From: UBA5738 sp964603475
GTDB taxonomy: Bacteria; Patescibacteriota; Minisyncoccia; Minisyncoccales; UBA5738
Assembly: GCA_964603475.1 (NCBI GenBank)
Contig: CAZRVG010000001.1
Span: 1 to 64,000, forward strand
DNA length: 64,000 nt
Reading direction: 5' to 3'
Position numbers and translations under genes: made by a program. Shown here piece by piece: positions 1-7,142 of this stretch (the stretch's first letter is position 1; each line of letters opens with the position of its first letter). The notes beneath the pieces were generated by a model. It made no database searches, had not been told where the DNA came from, and saw only the letters and a list, made by a program, of their open reading frames with translations.

Positions 1-108
1 ACAATACAAAAACCCTGCAAGCAGTTTGCGCAATGGGCTCTCGTGAAATTGATATTGTCATATTAAACATAGTGGCATTGTATCAAATTATTTGTTTTTG
101 GTCAAGCC

Positions 109-123
109 CAAGTATTGTACTTG
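109..123. repeat. Short palindrome in the first intergenic region
   Basis: Arms CAAGTA and TACTTG around TTG. It lies in the otherwise AT-rich stretch before the first gene, where I see no gene in positions 1-240. Role unknown. Confidence 0.35.
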
Positions 124-168
124 TCAAATGCAAGTAGAAATGTCATACCATGGATTCATGATAATCTA

Positions 169-196
169 TGGAATCTTTCGGGCGAAAGGTGGAATA
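169..196. repeat. CTTTCG-GG-CGAAAG palindromic repeat, copy 1
   Basis: The core at 175-188 pairs CTTTCG with CGAAAG around GG and is flanked by ATGGAAT and GTGGAAT. The same element recurs at 49084-49110, 58581-58610, 58721-58750 and 59111-59140, here in the opposite orientation. It is an intergenic repeat family of this genome. Confidence 0.6.
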
Positions 197-243
197 GAAT
201 AAAAAAAGGCGACAAGCGCGGGGATGTGGTTGTTTTTGTTTTG

Positions 244-252
244 TGGTATAAT
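244..252 (+). promoter_or_regulatory. Extended -10 promoter of the M14 gene cluster
   Basis: TGG followed by TATAAT (247-252), 35 nt before the first ATG. I see no good -35 box, as is allowed for an extended -10 promoter. Confidence 0.5.
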
Positions 253-287
253 GGGCTTATCGTTAAAAATTAATAAATAAAAAAAAT

Positions 288-1268
288 ATGAACACAAAAA
301 CTATCAGCATCGCAATCGGCATCGTTTTGCTTGCCGGCATCGGCGCGCTTTACTATTATTTGGCAAACGCTCCCGAGGGGGAACAAAATTTGCCGCCGAT
401 TGAACAAATTCAGACACAAGAATCGCAAGATATTGAAAACGAAAACGGGCAAGAAAATATTCCTCCACAGGAAGGCGAAAATAGCGAATTACCGGCAGTA
501 GAAGGGCAAACGGAAGAGACAAAAAACAAAGAACAAACAATCATCGGAAAATCGGTACAAGGCCGCGATATCGTCGCCTATCATTTCGGCGCCGGCGCGA
601 AGGAGATTTTGTTTGTTGGCGGAATTCACGGAGGATATGCTTGGAACACCGCGCTTTTGGCTTATCAATTGATTGATCGCTTGAAAAACAACCAAAACGA
701 CATACCGGCAAATGTTAAAATCACCGTTATTCCGGTTCTCAATCCCGACGGATTGGCAAAGGTGGTCGGTGGCGAAGGAGAATTTACCGCCGGCGATGTT
801 TCAACTTCCGCCGATACCGCCATGGCAAGATTTAACGGCAACAATGTGGATCTAAACCGCAATTTTGACTGCGAATGGCAGGCAAAAGCGGTTTGGCAGA
901 GCAAAACCGTGAGCGGAGGAGCCGCGCCGTTTTCCGAACCGGAAAGCGCGGCGATCCGCGACTACGCGCAAAGTCATCAAATTTTCGCGGTTGTGGCATG
1001 GTACACTTCCGGCGGCGGGGTTTATTCGGCAAGTTGCAACAACGGCGTGTTGCCCGAAATTCAAACACTCACCAACACCTACGCCCAAGCATCGGGATAC
1101 GCCGCGCACAGCAATTTTGAATCCTATCGGGTTTCCGGAGATATGACGGATTGGTTTGCCAAAAACAACACTCCGGCCATCGGCGTGCTTTTGACCGCCG
1201 CCGATAATACCGAATGGACGAAAAATTGGGCCGGATGCCAAGCGGTTATTGACCACATTAGTAAATAA
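288..1268 (+). CDS. M14 carboxypeptidase-like protein, probable pseudoenzyme
   Basis: A 326-residue protein with an N-terminal membrane anchor (about 7-27), a low-complexity Glu/Gln-rich linker (30-83) and an M14-like domain. It is clearly paralogous to the next gene (shared VGGIHGGY, LNPDGLAK, VDLNRNFDC, FSEPES and EWTKN blocks). The three positions that should be catalytic are changed: the Glu of HGGYE is Ala118, the His of FWHS is Tyr239, and the Glu of VELS is Leu301. His114 and Arg191 of LNRN remain. The fold is M14 by family knowledge; loss of peptidase activity is inferred. It may bind peptide or peptidoglycan outside the membrane. Confidence 0.8.
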   Translation: MNTKTISIAIGIVLLAGIGALYYYLANAPEGEQNLPPIEQIQTQESQDIENENGQENIPPQEGENSELPAVEGQTEETKNKEQTIIGKSVQGRDIVAYHFGAGAKEILFVGGIHGGYAWNTALLAYQLIDRLKNNQNDIPANVKITVIPVLNPDGLAKVVGGEGEFTAGDVSTSADTAMARFNGNNVDLNRNFDCEWQAKAVWQSKTVSGGAAPFSEPESAAIRDYAQSHQIFAVVAWYTSGGGVYSASCNNGVLPEIQTLTNTYAQASGYAAHSNFESYRVSGDMTDWFAKNNTPAIGVLLTAADNTEWTKNWAGCQAVIDHISK

Positions 1269-1308
1269 TCTTGAATTACGAAACGACGCTTGTTGAAGTT
1301 GTTGAAGT

Positions 1309-1354
1309 TGTTGAAGTCAAACTTCAACAAGCGTGTTGAAGTTTGACTTCAACA
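1309..1354. repeat. Inverted pair of 21-bp palindromes (GTTGAAGT stem)
   Basis: Two perfect inverted 21-bp arms (1309-1329 and 1334-1354) around AGCG. Each arm is itself a palindrome, TGTTGAAGT-CAA-ACTTCAACA. A run of GTTGAA-type triplets (about 1291-1313) leads into it. A near-identical pair lies at 40808-40855 before murD. It resembles the BIME arrangement of REP elements. Confidence 0.75.
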
Positions 1355-1383
1355 TAAAACCGTTAAATTCAAATGCTATTGAA

Positions 1384-1421
1384 GGGGTCTAACCCCTGCG
1401 ATTACACAGGGGATAGACCCC
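1384..1421. repeat. Inverted palindrome pair (GGGGTCTAACCCC stem)
   Basis: Left arm 1384-1398 and right arm 1407-1421 match at 14 of 15 positions across an 8-nt loop. The left arm is itself a GGGGT-CTA-ACCCC palindrome. It ends 9 nt before the ATG of the next gene, so it would form a hairpin just before the start codon of any mRNA read through from upstream. Confidence 0.7.
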
Positions 1422-1430
1422 AAAATACCA

Positions 1431-2342
1431 ATGAAATTGTTCACGATTAAAAACCTGTTAATCGCCGCGATCATTTGCTGTGCCGCAATCGGCATGGCAA
1501 TTTTTGCGTTGCTTTCTTCGCAAAAAAAAGAACCGGTCAAAGAGCCCGCCAAGCCCGAACAAAAAATTGAAGAACCCGCAAAAATCGCGGAGCCGGAAAT
1601 AGCGAAACATAAAATAATCGGCTATTCGGCGCAAAACCGACCCATTGAATCCCACACCTTCGGCACCGGAGAAAAATTATTGGTTTTTGTGGGCGGAATT
1701 CATGGCGGATATGAATGGAACAGTTCGCTTTTGGCTTGGGAATTTATTGATTACTTCGAAAAAAATCCCAAATCAATCCCCGAAAATTTATCCGTGGCGA
1801 TAATTCCCGCGCTCAATCCCGACGGATTGGCAAAAATCACCGGCAAAGACGGAAGGTTTACTATTGCCGACATTCCCGAGGGAAATAATGAAACCGGCAG
1901 ATTTAACGCCAACAATGTGGATCTAAACCGCAATTTTGACTGCAACTGGCAACCCAAAGGCCTTTGGCGGCAAAAAGAAGTGAGTGCCGGCACCGCGCCG
2001 TTTTCCGAACCCGAAAGCAAAGCGATCCGCGATTTTGTTTTGCAAAACAATCCCGCGGCGGTTCTTTTTTGGCACAGCCAATCAAACGCGGTCTACGGCT
2101 CAATGTGCAACAACGACATGATGCCCGAAACCCGCGTGATTTTGAACGCCTACGCCAACGTTTCGGGATATGCGGCCGTGGACACTTTTGACAATTATCA
2201 AATAACGGGCGACGCCACCGACTGGCTCGCGTCAATCAACGTCCCCGCAATCAGCGTGGAACTTTCCACCCACAACACCATTGAATGGACAAAAAACCTC
2301 GCCGGCATTACCGCCCTTTTTAATTATTATAAAAACAAATGA
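1431..2342 (+). CDS. M14-family zinc carboxypeptidase-like protein, membrane anchored
   Basis: 303 residues: N-terminal membrane segment (about 9-28), a Lys/Pro/Glu-rich linker, then an M14-type domain. Candidate active-site residues are His91 and Glu95 in HGGYE, Arg167 in DLNRNFD, His215 in FWHS, and Glu277 in VELST followed by EWTKN. The HGGYE spacing is one residue longer than the textbook HxxE motif, so Glu95 as a zinc ligand is inferred. It probably cleaves a peptide outside the membrane; the substrate is unknown. Its stop overlaps the next ATG by 4 nt (ATGA), so the two are translationally coupled. Confidence 0.82.
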   Translation: MKLFTIKNLLIAAIICCAAIGMAIFALLSSQKKEPVKEPAKPEQKIEEPAKIAEPEIAKHKIIGYSAQNRPIESHTFGTGEKLLVFVGGIHGGYEWNSSLLAWEFIDYFEKNPKSIPENLSVAIIPALNPDGLAKITGKDGRFTIADIPEGNNETGRFNANNVDLNRNFDCNWQPKGLWRQKEVSAGTAPFSEPESKAIRDFVLQNNPAAVLFWHSQSNAVYGSMCNNDMMPETRVILNAYANVSGYAAVDTFDNYQITGDATDWLASINVPAISVELSTHNTIEWTKNLAGITALFNYYKNK

Positions 2343-3742
2343 AAATCACTTTTTGGGGCGCGGCGCGAAACGTTACCGGGTCAAAACATCTAATAGAAAC
2401 CGGCGGATTCAAACTTTTGCTTGATTGCGGATTTTATCAAGGCAGAAGGACCGACGCCAACCAGCAAAACCGAACTTTGCCGTTTGCCGCCGACAACGTG
2501 AACGCCGCAATTTTGTCGCACGCGCATTTGGATCACTGCGGCACTCTGCCGGTTTTGGTAAAAGACGGCTTTGCCGGAAGAATATATTGCACTCCGGCCA
2601 CTGCCGATATCGCCGAATATATTTTGATGGATTCGGCCAATATCCAAAAGCACGACTGCGAATATTTCAATTCCCACGTCTCGGAAAAAGAAGCGATAAC
2701 CCCCATCTATACCGAAGAAGACGTGCAGCGGGTAATCAGCCGTTTTGAAACCGTGGATTATTTTTCATCCACGGGCGAATGGACGAACATCAATGAAAAT
2801 ATCCGCTTTAAGTTTTATGATGCCGGCCACATTTTGGGCGCGGCGGCGGTTTTGCTGGAAATAAAAGAAAATGGCACAACAAAAACTTTATGTTTTTCCG
2901 GCGACCTGGGACGCGACGAACTGCCGATATTGCGCGCCCCCGAGCCCATTCAAGAAAGCGCGCAAACTCTGATAATGGAATGCACCTACGGCAACCGCAC
3001 GCATCAACCAATGCCGCAAGTGTTTGACAAGGTAAAAGACATCATCAAAACCGCCCTGCGCAAAAAAAGCAAAATAATCGTGCCCGCGTTTTCTCTGGGA
3101 AGAACGCAAGAGTTGATTTATATTCTGCATCTGTTAATCAAACAGAAAGCAATTCCAAAACTGCCGATATATATTGACACGCCGCTGGGTGACAAGATTA
3201 CTAAGATTTTTCCCCGCTATGTTGATCTTTTTGATGATAATTTCAAAAAAGAATTCGGGGATAACGGCTATTGGGCGTTTAACTTTGACAATTTGAAATA
3301 TATCCAATCAACCGCCGAATCAAAATCGCTCAACGGCAAAAATGGGCCGTTTATCGTTATCGCCGGATCGGGAATGTGCGAAGGCGGCCGCGTTTTGCAT
3401 CACCTAAAAAACAATATCGGCAATGCAAACAATATTGTTTTAATCACCGGCTTTCAGGCCGCAAACACTCTGGGGCGAAAAATTTTGGAAAAGCAAAGCC
3501 CCGTTAAAATATTCGGCCGGGGGTATGACGCGCGCGCCAAAATAATGGTGCTAAACGAACTAAGCGCTCACGCCGACCAACAAGATTTGCTAAATTACGC
3601 CAAAAGCATCAACGGATTAAAAAATCTCTTTTTGGTGCACACCGAACCGCCCCAAGCTCAAGCCTTCGCCGAATTGGCGCAAAAATCCCTCCCCGCCATT
3701 TCAGTAAATATCCCCGAATTTTCCCAATCTTTTAACCTGTAG
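2339..3742 (+). CDS. MBL-fold beta-CASP ribonuclease-like protein
   Basis: 467 residues. The N-terminal metallo-beta-lactamase domain has the HAHLDHCG zinc motif (61-68) and a downstream GHILGAA block. A beta-CASP domain follows, then the C-terminal SAHADQQDLL motif of the CPSF73/YSH1-like RNA nuclease family. Members cleave or degrade RNA in the cytoplasm using two zinc ions. The length is normal for the family. It starts inside the stop of the M14 gene; a functional link to peptidases is not obvious, so this may just be dense packing. Confidence 0.88.
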   Translation: MKITFWGAARNVTGSKHLIETGGFKLLLDCGFYQGRRTDANQQNRTLPFAADNVNAAILSHAHLDHCGTLPVLVKDGFAGRIYCTPATADIAEYILMDSANIQKHDCEYFNSHVSEKEAITPIYTEEDVQRVISRFETVDYFSSTGEWTNINENIRFKFYDAGHILGAAAVLLEIKENGTTKTLCFSGDLGRDELPILRAPEPIQESAQTLIMECTYGNRTHQPMPQVFDKVKDIIKTALRKKSKIIVPAFSLGRTQELIYILHLLIKQKAIPKLPIYIDTPLGDKITKIFPRYVDLFDDNFKKEFGDNGYWAFNFDNLKYIQSTAESKSLNGKNGPFIVIAGSGMCEGGRVLHHLKNNIGNANNIVLITGFQAANTLGRKILEKQSPVKIFGRGYDARAKIMVLNELSAHADQQDLLNYAKSINGLKNLFLVHTEPPQAQAFAELAQKSLPAISVNIPEFSQSFNL

Positions 3743-3792
3743 GTATTAAAAATAACATTTAATCGCAAACATTTACCGAGTGCTTGCATTTT

Positions 3793-3854
3793 AAGGTCAT
3801 ACCTTGACGATTATCCCGAGGCTTTGCGAGGGATAATTGGCAAGGTATGACCTT
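3793..3854. repeat. Long inverted repeat (AAGGTCATACCTT stem)
   Basis: Two 25-nt arms (23 matches) with a 12-nt loop. Each outer arm is an AAGGT-CAT-ACCTT palindrome, which puts it in the same superfamily as the 1309, 1384 and 10400 elements. There is no T-run, so it is not a typical terminator. It lies between the MBL gene and the SdpI-like gene. Confidence 0.7.
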
Positions 3855-3907
3855 ATTAAACTTGTATTTTGGATTTATTTTTATCATCAATTGATGACCG
3901 CTAATAT

Positions 3908-3981
3908 TATAATCCAGTGGAGTATAAAAAATTTGCGTAATCATATCAAAATGATACGATTAATGTATGCAAATGATACGA
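3908..3981 (+). promoter_or_regulatory. Candidate promoter and repeated operator before the SdpI-like gene
   Basis: A TATAAT box is at 3908-3913. Two identical AAATGATACGA repeats lie downstream at 3948-3958 and 3971-3981, 23 bp apart (about two helical turns), just before the ATG at 4001. Same-face direct repeats suggest a regulator binding site; which regulator is unknown. Confidence 0.45.
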
Positions 3982-4000
3982 AAATTAATAATCTAAAAAT

Positions 4001-4636
4001 ATGAAGAAGAAATTTGTTTGGGGGGGGATTGTGGCGGCGGGTTTTGCGGCAAGTGCCTGGTTTTATCCGCAAATACCCGAGATTATGGCCACGCATTGGG
4101 GAGTTGACGGTCAGGCAAATGGATATATGAATAAGTTTTGGGGATTGTTTTTACTGCCGATAATTTTGACGGCCATCATTGGACTAATGCTGATTGTTCC
4201 CAAAATTGATCCGCTGAAACAAAACATTGCCAAGTTCCGCGGTTATTATGACAATTTCATTTTGTTTATCGCCGTGTTTTTGCTTTATATTCACGCCTTA
4301 ACCATCGCTTGGAACATGGGTTTTGAATTTGATATGACTAAATCGATTATTCCGGCAATGGCGGCGATTTTTTGGCTTGCCGGAATTTTGATGGAAAAAT
4401 CAAAACGCAATTGGTTTGTCGGCGTGCGCACACCTTGGACAATTTCCGACGATAATGTTTGGAACAAAACCAACAAATTGGGCGCAAAAATTTTCAAAAT
4501 TTTTGCCGTTGCCGGCTTATTGATAATGTTTTTGCCCGCCGTATATTTCATGTGGCTGATTTATGTCCTCATCGCCGCCTCAATCTATCTGATAATTTAT
4601 TCCTATCTTCTCTGGCGCAAAACGAGTCGCGGTTAA
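4001..4636 (+). CDS. SdpI-family membrane protein (DUF1648 + SdpI)
   Basis: 211 residues with about six hydrophobic segments. The N-terminal half carries the DUF1648 signature around PEIMATHWGVDGQ. The second half carries the SdpI signature NWFVGVRTPWT followed by VWNKTN. Bacillus SdpI gives immunity to the SdpC toxin and relays a signal to a repressor. Here no sdpC is seen, so the role is inferred only from the family. A candidate operator lies upstream. Confidence 0.82.
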   Translation: MKKKFVWGGIVAAGFAASAWFYPQIPEIMATHWGVDGQANGYMNKFWGLFLLPIILTAIIGLMLIVPKIDPLKQNIAKFRGYYDNFILFIAVFLLYIHALTIAWNMGFEFDMTKSIIPAMAAIFWLAGILMEKSKRNWFVGVRTPWTISDDNVWNKTNKLGAKIFKIFAVAGLLIMFLPAVYFMWLIYVLIAASIYLIIYSYLLWRKTSRG

Positions 4637-4646
4637 CGGACATTCC

Positions 4647-4672
4647 AACATTCTCAAGAATGTGAGAATGTT
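4647..4672. repeat. Hairpin after the SdpI-like gene
   Basis: Arms AACATTCTCA and TGAGAATGTT around a 6-nt loop, with no T-run. The preceding ACATTCCAACATT word is shared with the terminator at 50322-50351. Confidence 0.5.
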
Positions 4673-4695
4673 CGCCAAATTATTCTAGCAAAATA

Positions 4696-4719
4696 AAAAC
4701 GGGGGGTGACCCGTTTTTT
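4696..4719. terminator. Bidirectional rho-independent terminator
   Basis: Arms AAAACGGG and CCCGTTTT around GGGTGA, followed by T's on the plus strand and mirrored A's for the minus strand. It separates the convergent SdpI-like and HTH genes. Confidence 0.75.
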
Positions 4720-4766
4720 AATGTATATACATTTGTACGTGTTTGAATACGATTTAAATACGCACC

Positions 4767-4964
4767 TCATTCAAAGAAAAATATATCTTCAATTTTTGCA
4801 TTCAAAACACGGGCAATATCATAGGCGAGTTTTAGTGACGGTACGTATTTGCCTTGTTCCAAAAATACAATTGTTTCACGCCGCACGCCGACAAACTGAG
4901 CCAATTCTTCCTGTGTCATATTTTTTTGGGCGCGGCATTCTTTTATCTTCGTAAAAAATTTCAT
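4767..4964 (-). CDS. XRE-family HTH regulator (small)
   Basis: A 65-residue Cro/CI-type helix-turn-helix protein (MTQEELAQFVGVRRET) and nothing else. The length is typical of the small regulators that sit beside DUF2178 membrane proteins. Its ATG overlaps the stop of the membrane-protein gene by 4 nt, so the two are co-translated. It probably represses its own operon through the palindrome at 5385-5402. Confidence 0.85.
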   Translation of the reverse strand: MKFFTKIKECRAQKNMTQEELAQFVGVRRETIVFLEQGKYVPSLKLAYDIARVLNAKIEDIFFFE

Positions 4965-5338
4965 TTTTTGCTTTGAAAATATTTAAACAAAAGCGACTGG
5001 AAAATCATCAATCCACAAGCCGAATATACCAAAACTTGCGCAATCGGCTCAAAAAAAGAATTACTTTGACGCATCGCCATAAGCACCATACCTGCCAACG
5101 CAGCGCCCATCGCATAGACGGCCAACGTCCAGCGAGCAGCATCGCCGGCGTTTTTGTAATCTCGTTCGTCAGCTAAAACGCCTTCAACTCGTTTTTTCAC
5201 GCCGAACATCACGATTGCCGCGGTAATAGCGGCAACAATCGGCAAAATATAGTTACCGTGGACAACCGAAGCTGAACAAATTCCGGCTAAAATCATTACA
5301 AAAAATATTCGAAAAATTTTATATGTTTTTTGTTTCAT
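4961..5338 (-). CDS. DUF2178-like membrane protein
   Basis: 125 residues with four hydrophobic segments (about 8-25, 29-46, 70-90, 100-118) and a cytoplasmic loop KKRVEGVLADERD. It resembles DUF2178 proteins, which are usually paired with a small XRE regulator, as here. Function unknown. First gene of a two-gene operon. Confidence 0.7.
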   Translation of the reverse strand: MKQKTYKIFRIFFVMILAGICSASVVHGNYILPIVAAITAAIVMFGVKKRVEGVLADERDYKNAGDAARWTLAVYAMGAALAGMVLMAMRQSNSFFEPIAQVLVYSACGLMIFQSLLFKYFQSKK

Positions 5339-5383
5339 ATGTTTGTTTTTTTGTTATTTTTAGTTTTGCACCTTTATATTCTT

Positions 5384-5412
5384 ATGTTAGATTATTCTAA
5401 CATATTTGTCAA
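5384..5412 (-). promoter_or_regulatory. Promoter with overlapping palindromic operator for the HTH operon
   Basis: On the minus strand, TTGACA (5412-5407), a 17-nt spacer and TAACAT (5389-5384). A perfect palindrome TGTTAGA-TTAT-TCTAACA (5385-5402) covers the spacer and -10. This is the expected layout of an autoregulated XRE operon. Confidence 0.6.
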
Positions 5413-5437
5413 TAGCGGCGAGAAACAATACTAACAC

Positions 5438-5465
5438 TTGCCCAAAATTGGAGGTTTGGTATAAT
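5438..5465 (+). promoter_or_regulatory. Promoter of the BaeRF-HPF operon
   Basis: TTGCCC (5438-5443), 16 nt, then TATAAT (5460-5465) preceded by TGG (extended -10). The leader to the ATG at 5541 is about 70 nt. Confidence 0.6.
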
Positions 5466-5540
5466 CCAATCAAAGAAAAGGGATGGTTAATTTGTAGTAA
5501 TGTTAAAAGGTCATTTAATTAATCTTAACAAAATAACCAA

Positions 5541-6701
5541 ATGCCAAAACACAATGATGTTTTTTCTTTGGAAGACCTAAAAAGACTAGCCAAACATCAA
5601 GGCCAAAGCCCTTGTGTTTCTTTGTACATGCCCGCTCATAAAACAGGCAGGGAATTGCGCCAAAATCCGGTACGCTTTAAAAATCTGGTTAAAAAAGCGG
5701 CGGAGTATTGTCAGGCTCAAGGAATCCGCGTCGATGAAGCCAAAGATATGTTGGCCCCCCACAAAAAATTGCTGGAAAATCCGCTTTTCTGGCAGAAGCA
5801 AAGCGACGGGCTGGCAATTTTTGCCACTCCAAGAATTTTTGAAGTTTTTCGTTTACCGATAAAATTTGCCGAACTTGCCGCGGCGGGCTCGGCGTTTATT
5901 TTCAAGCCGCTTTTTTTCTATTTAAGCGAATACGGAAAATTTTATCTTTTACAACTCACCAAGAATCGCGTCAAGCTTTATCAAGGCTCAATCGAGAGTA
6001 TTTCCGAAATTGAATGCCCCGAACTGCCTCAAGATTTGGCAAGCGCTCTATGGTACAAAGATTACGAAAAACAATTACAATTGCACCACGGAGGCAAATA
6101 TAAAGAAGGAAGTACTATTTTTCACGGGCACGGAGCGGGGCGCGATGATCTCAAAATTCGGATTGCTCGCTACCTGCGCCATGTGGATAAAAATCTGGCA
6201 AAATGCATTAAAGACAAGAATACGCCCTTGGTAATCGCCAGCGTGGATTATTTTCTGCCCATTTGGCGGCAGGTGAGTTCCTATCCCAACATTATGAGCC
6301 AGGCTTTGCCGGGAAACACCGAAAATATCAATGAGGAAAAACTGCGCGAAGACGGCTGGAAAATTGCTCGCGAATATTATGGCGCGGCAAAAGCGAAGGC
6401 AATCGAAAAATGCGCCGACGTTATGAAAACGCCGCAGGGGTCATATGTCCCTCAAGATATTATTAAGCTTTCCTGGCAGGGAAAAGTCGGCGAACTGCTG
6501 GCGCCTTTCGGAAAGCAAATATGGGGCAAATTTAATCGCAAAACGGGAAATGCCGAATTGCATATAAAACAGGAGCCCGACGACATTGATCTTTTGAGTT
6601 TGGCGGTATTTTTCACGTTTTTACACAACGGCAAAGTTTATGTAGTAAACGCCGATGAAATACCGCAAAAAAACAAACTGGTTGCGATATTACGGAAATA
6701 A
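5541..6701 (+). CDS. Bacterial archaeo-eukaryotic release factor-like protein (BaeRF)
   Basis: 386 residues resembling the BaeRF families, which share the middle and C-terminal domains of eRF1/Pelota (YLRHVDKNLAK, PLVIASVDYFLPIW). Such proteins are thought to act on ribosomes or stalled translation. It is followed 21 nt later by a hibernation factor, a pairing that fits ribosome rescue or dormancy. The eRF1 GGQ loop is not evident; a GHGAGRDD block lies near the equivalent region. Direct peptide release is therefore uncertain. Confidence 0.7.
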   Translation: MPKHNDVFSLEDLKRLAKHQGQSPCVSLYMPAHKTGRELRQNPVRFKNLVKKAAEYCQAQGIRVDEAKDMLAPHKKLLENPLFWQKQSDGLAIFATPRIFEVFRLPIKFAELAAAGSAFIFKPLFFYLSEYGKFYLLQLTKNRVKLYQGSIESISEIECPELPQDLASALWYKDYEKQLQLHHGGKYKEGSTIFHGHGAGRDDLKIRIARYLRHVDKNLAKCIKDKNTPLVIASVDYFLPIWRQVSSYPNIMSQALPGNTENINEEKLREDGWKIAREYYGAAKAKAIEKCADVMKTPQGSYVPQDIIKLSWQGKVGELLAPFGKQIWGKFNRKTGNAELHIKQEPDDIDLLSLAVFFTFLHNGKVYVVNADEIPQKNKLVAILRK

Positions 6702-6722
6702 TTAGTAAAATCAATTAAAAAA

Positions 6723-7088
6723 ATGTTAAAAATCATCGCCGAAAAAAATATCTTAACCCCCGACGCAGTCAAAGAAAAAATAATGTTAAAATTAAACGCA
6801 CTAGAGAGGCTAGTTTCAAGCGTCGGAGAGCCGAATGAAATGCGCGTGCAATTGGAAAAAATGAATTATTTTGAACCCAAGGGAAATGTTTTCCGATGTG
6901 AAATCAATGTTCGAATTCCGGGAAAGCTTTTGCGCGCAGAAAGCAAAAAAACCGACATTATCGCCGCCGCGGCCGATGCCAAAAACACGATGGAGCGCCT
7001 GTTGAAGCAATACAAGGAAAAACAATTTCAAAATGCGAAAAGCGACATGCGCGCCATCAAAAAAGAAATCAAAAATAACCCCTTATAA
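6723..7088 (+). CDS. Short ribosome hibernation-promoting factor (HPF/RaiA)
   Basis: 121 residues with the beta-alpha-beta-beta-beta-alpha pattern of the YfiA/HPF family (RCEINVRIPGKLLRAES, then a helix with AADAKNTMERLLKQYKEK). It binds the 30S decoding centre and blocks tRNA and mRNA during dormancy. It is the short form without the dimerising C-terminal domain. It follows the BaeRF gene and ends at a strong terminator. Confidence 0.82.
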   Translation: MLKIIAEKNILTPDAVKEKIMLKLNALERLVSSVGEPNEMRVQLEKMNYFEPKGNVFRCEINVRIPGKLLRAESKKTDIIAAAADAKNTMERLLKQYKEKQFQNAKSDMRAIKKEIKNNPL

Positions 7089-7094
7089 CCCGCC

Positions 7095-7127
7095 AAAAAA
7101 ACGCCGTACCGCAAGCGGCGTTTTTTT
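7095..7127. terminator. Bidirectional terminator between hpf and mgtE
   Basis: Stem AAAAAACGCCG with its complement ending in TTTTTTT, loop about 9 nt, T-runs on both strands. It serves the convergent HPF and MgtE genes. Confidence 0.85.
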
Positions 7128-7142
7128 ATTGCCACCGGCTCA

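Noticed and set aside
1..240. Possible end of a gene or RNA at the left edge
   Set aside because: Stop codons in all frames and no hairpin set; only repeats are visible.
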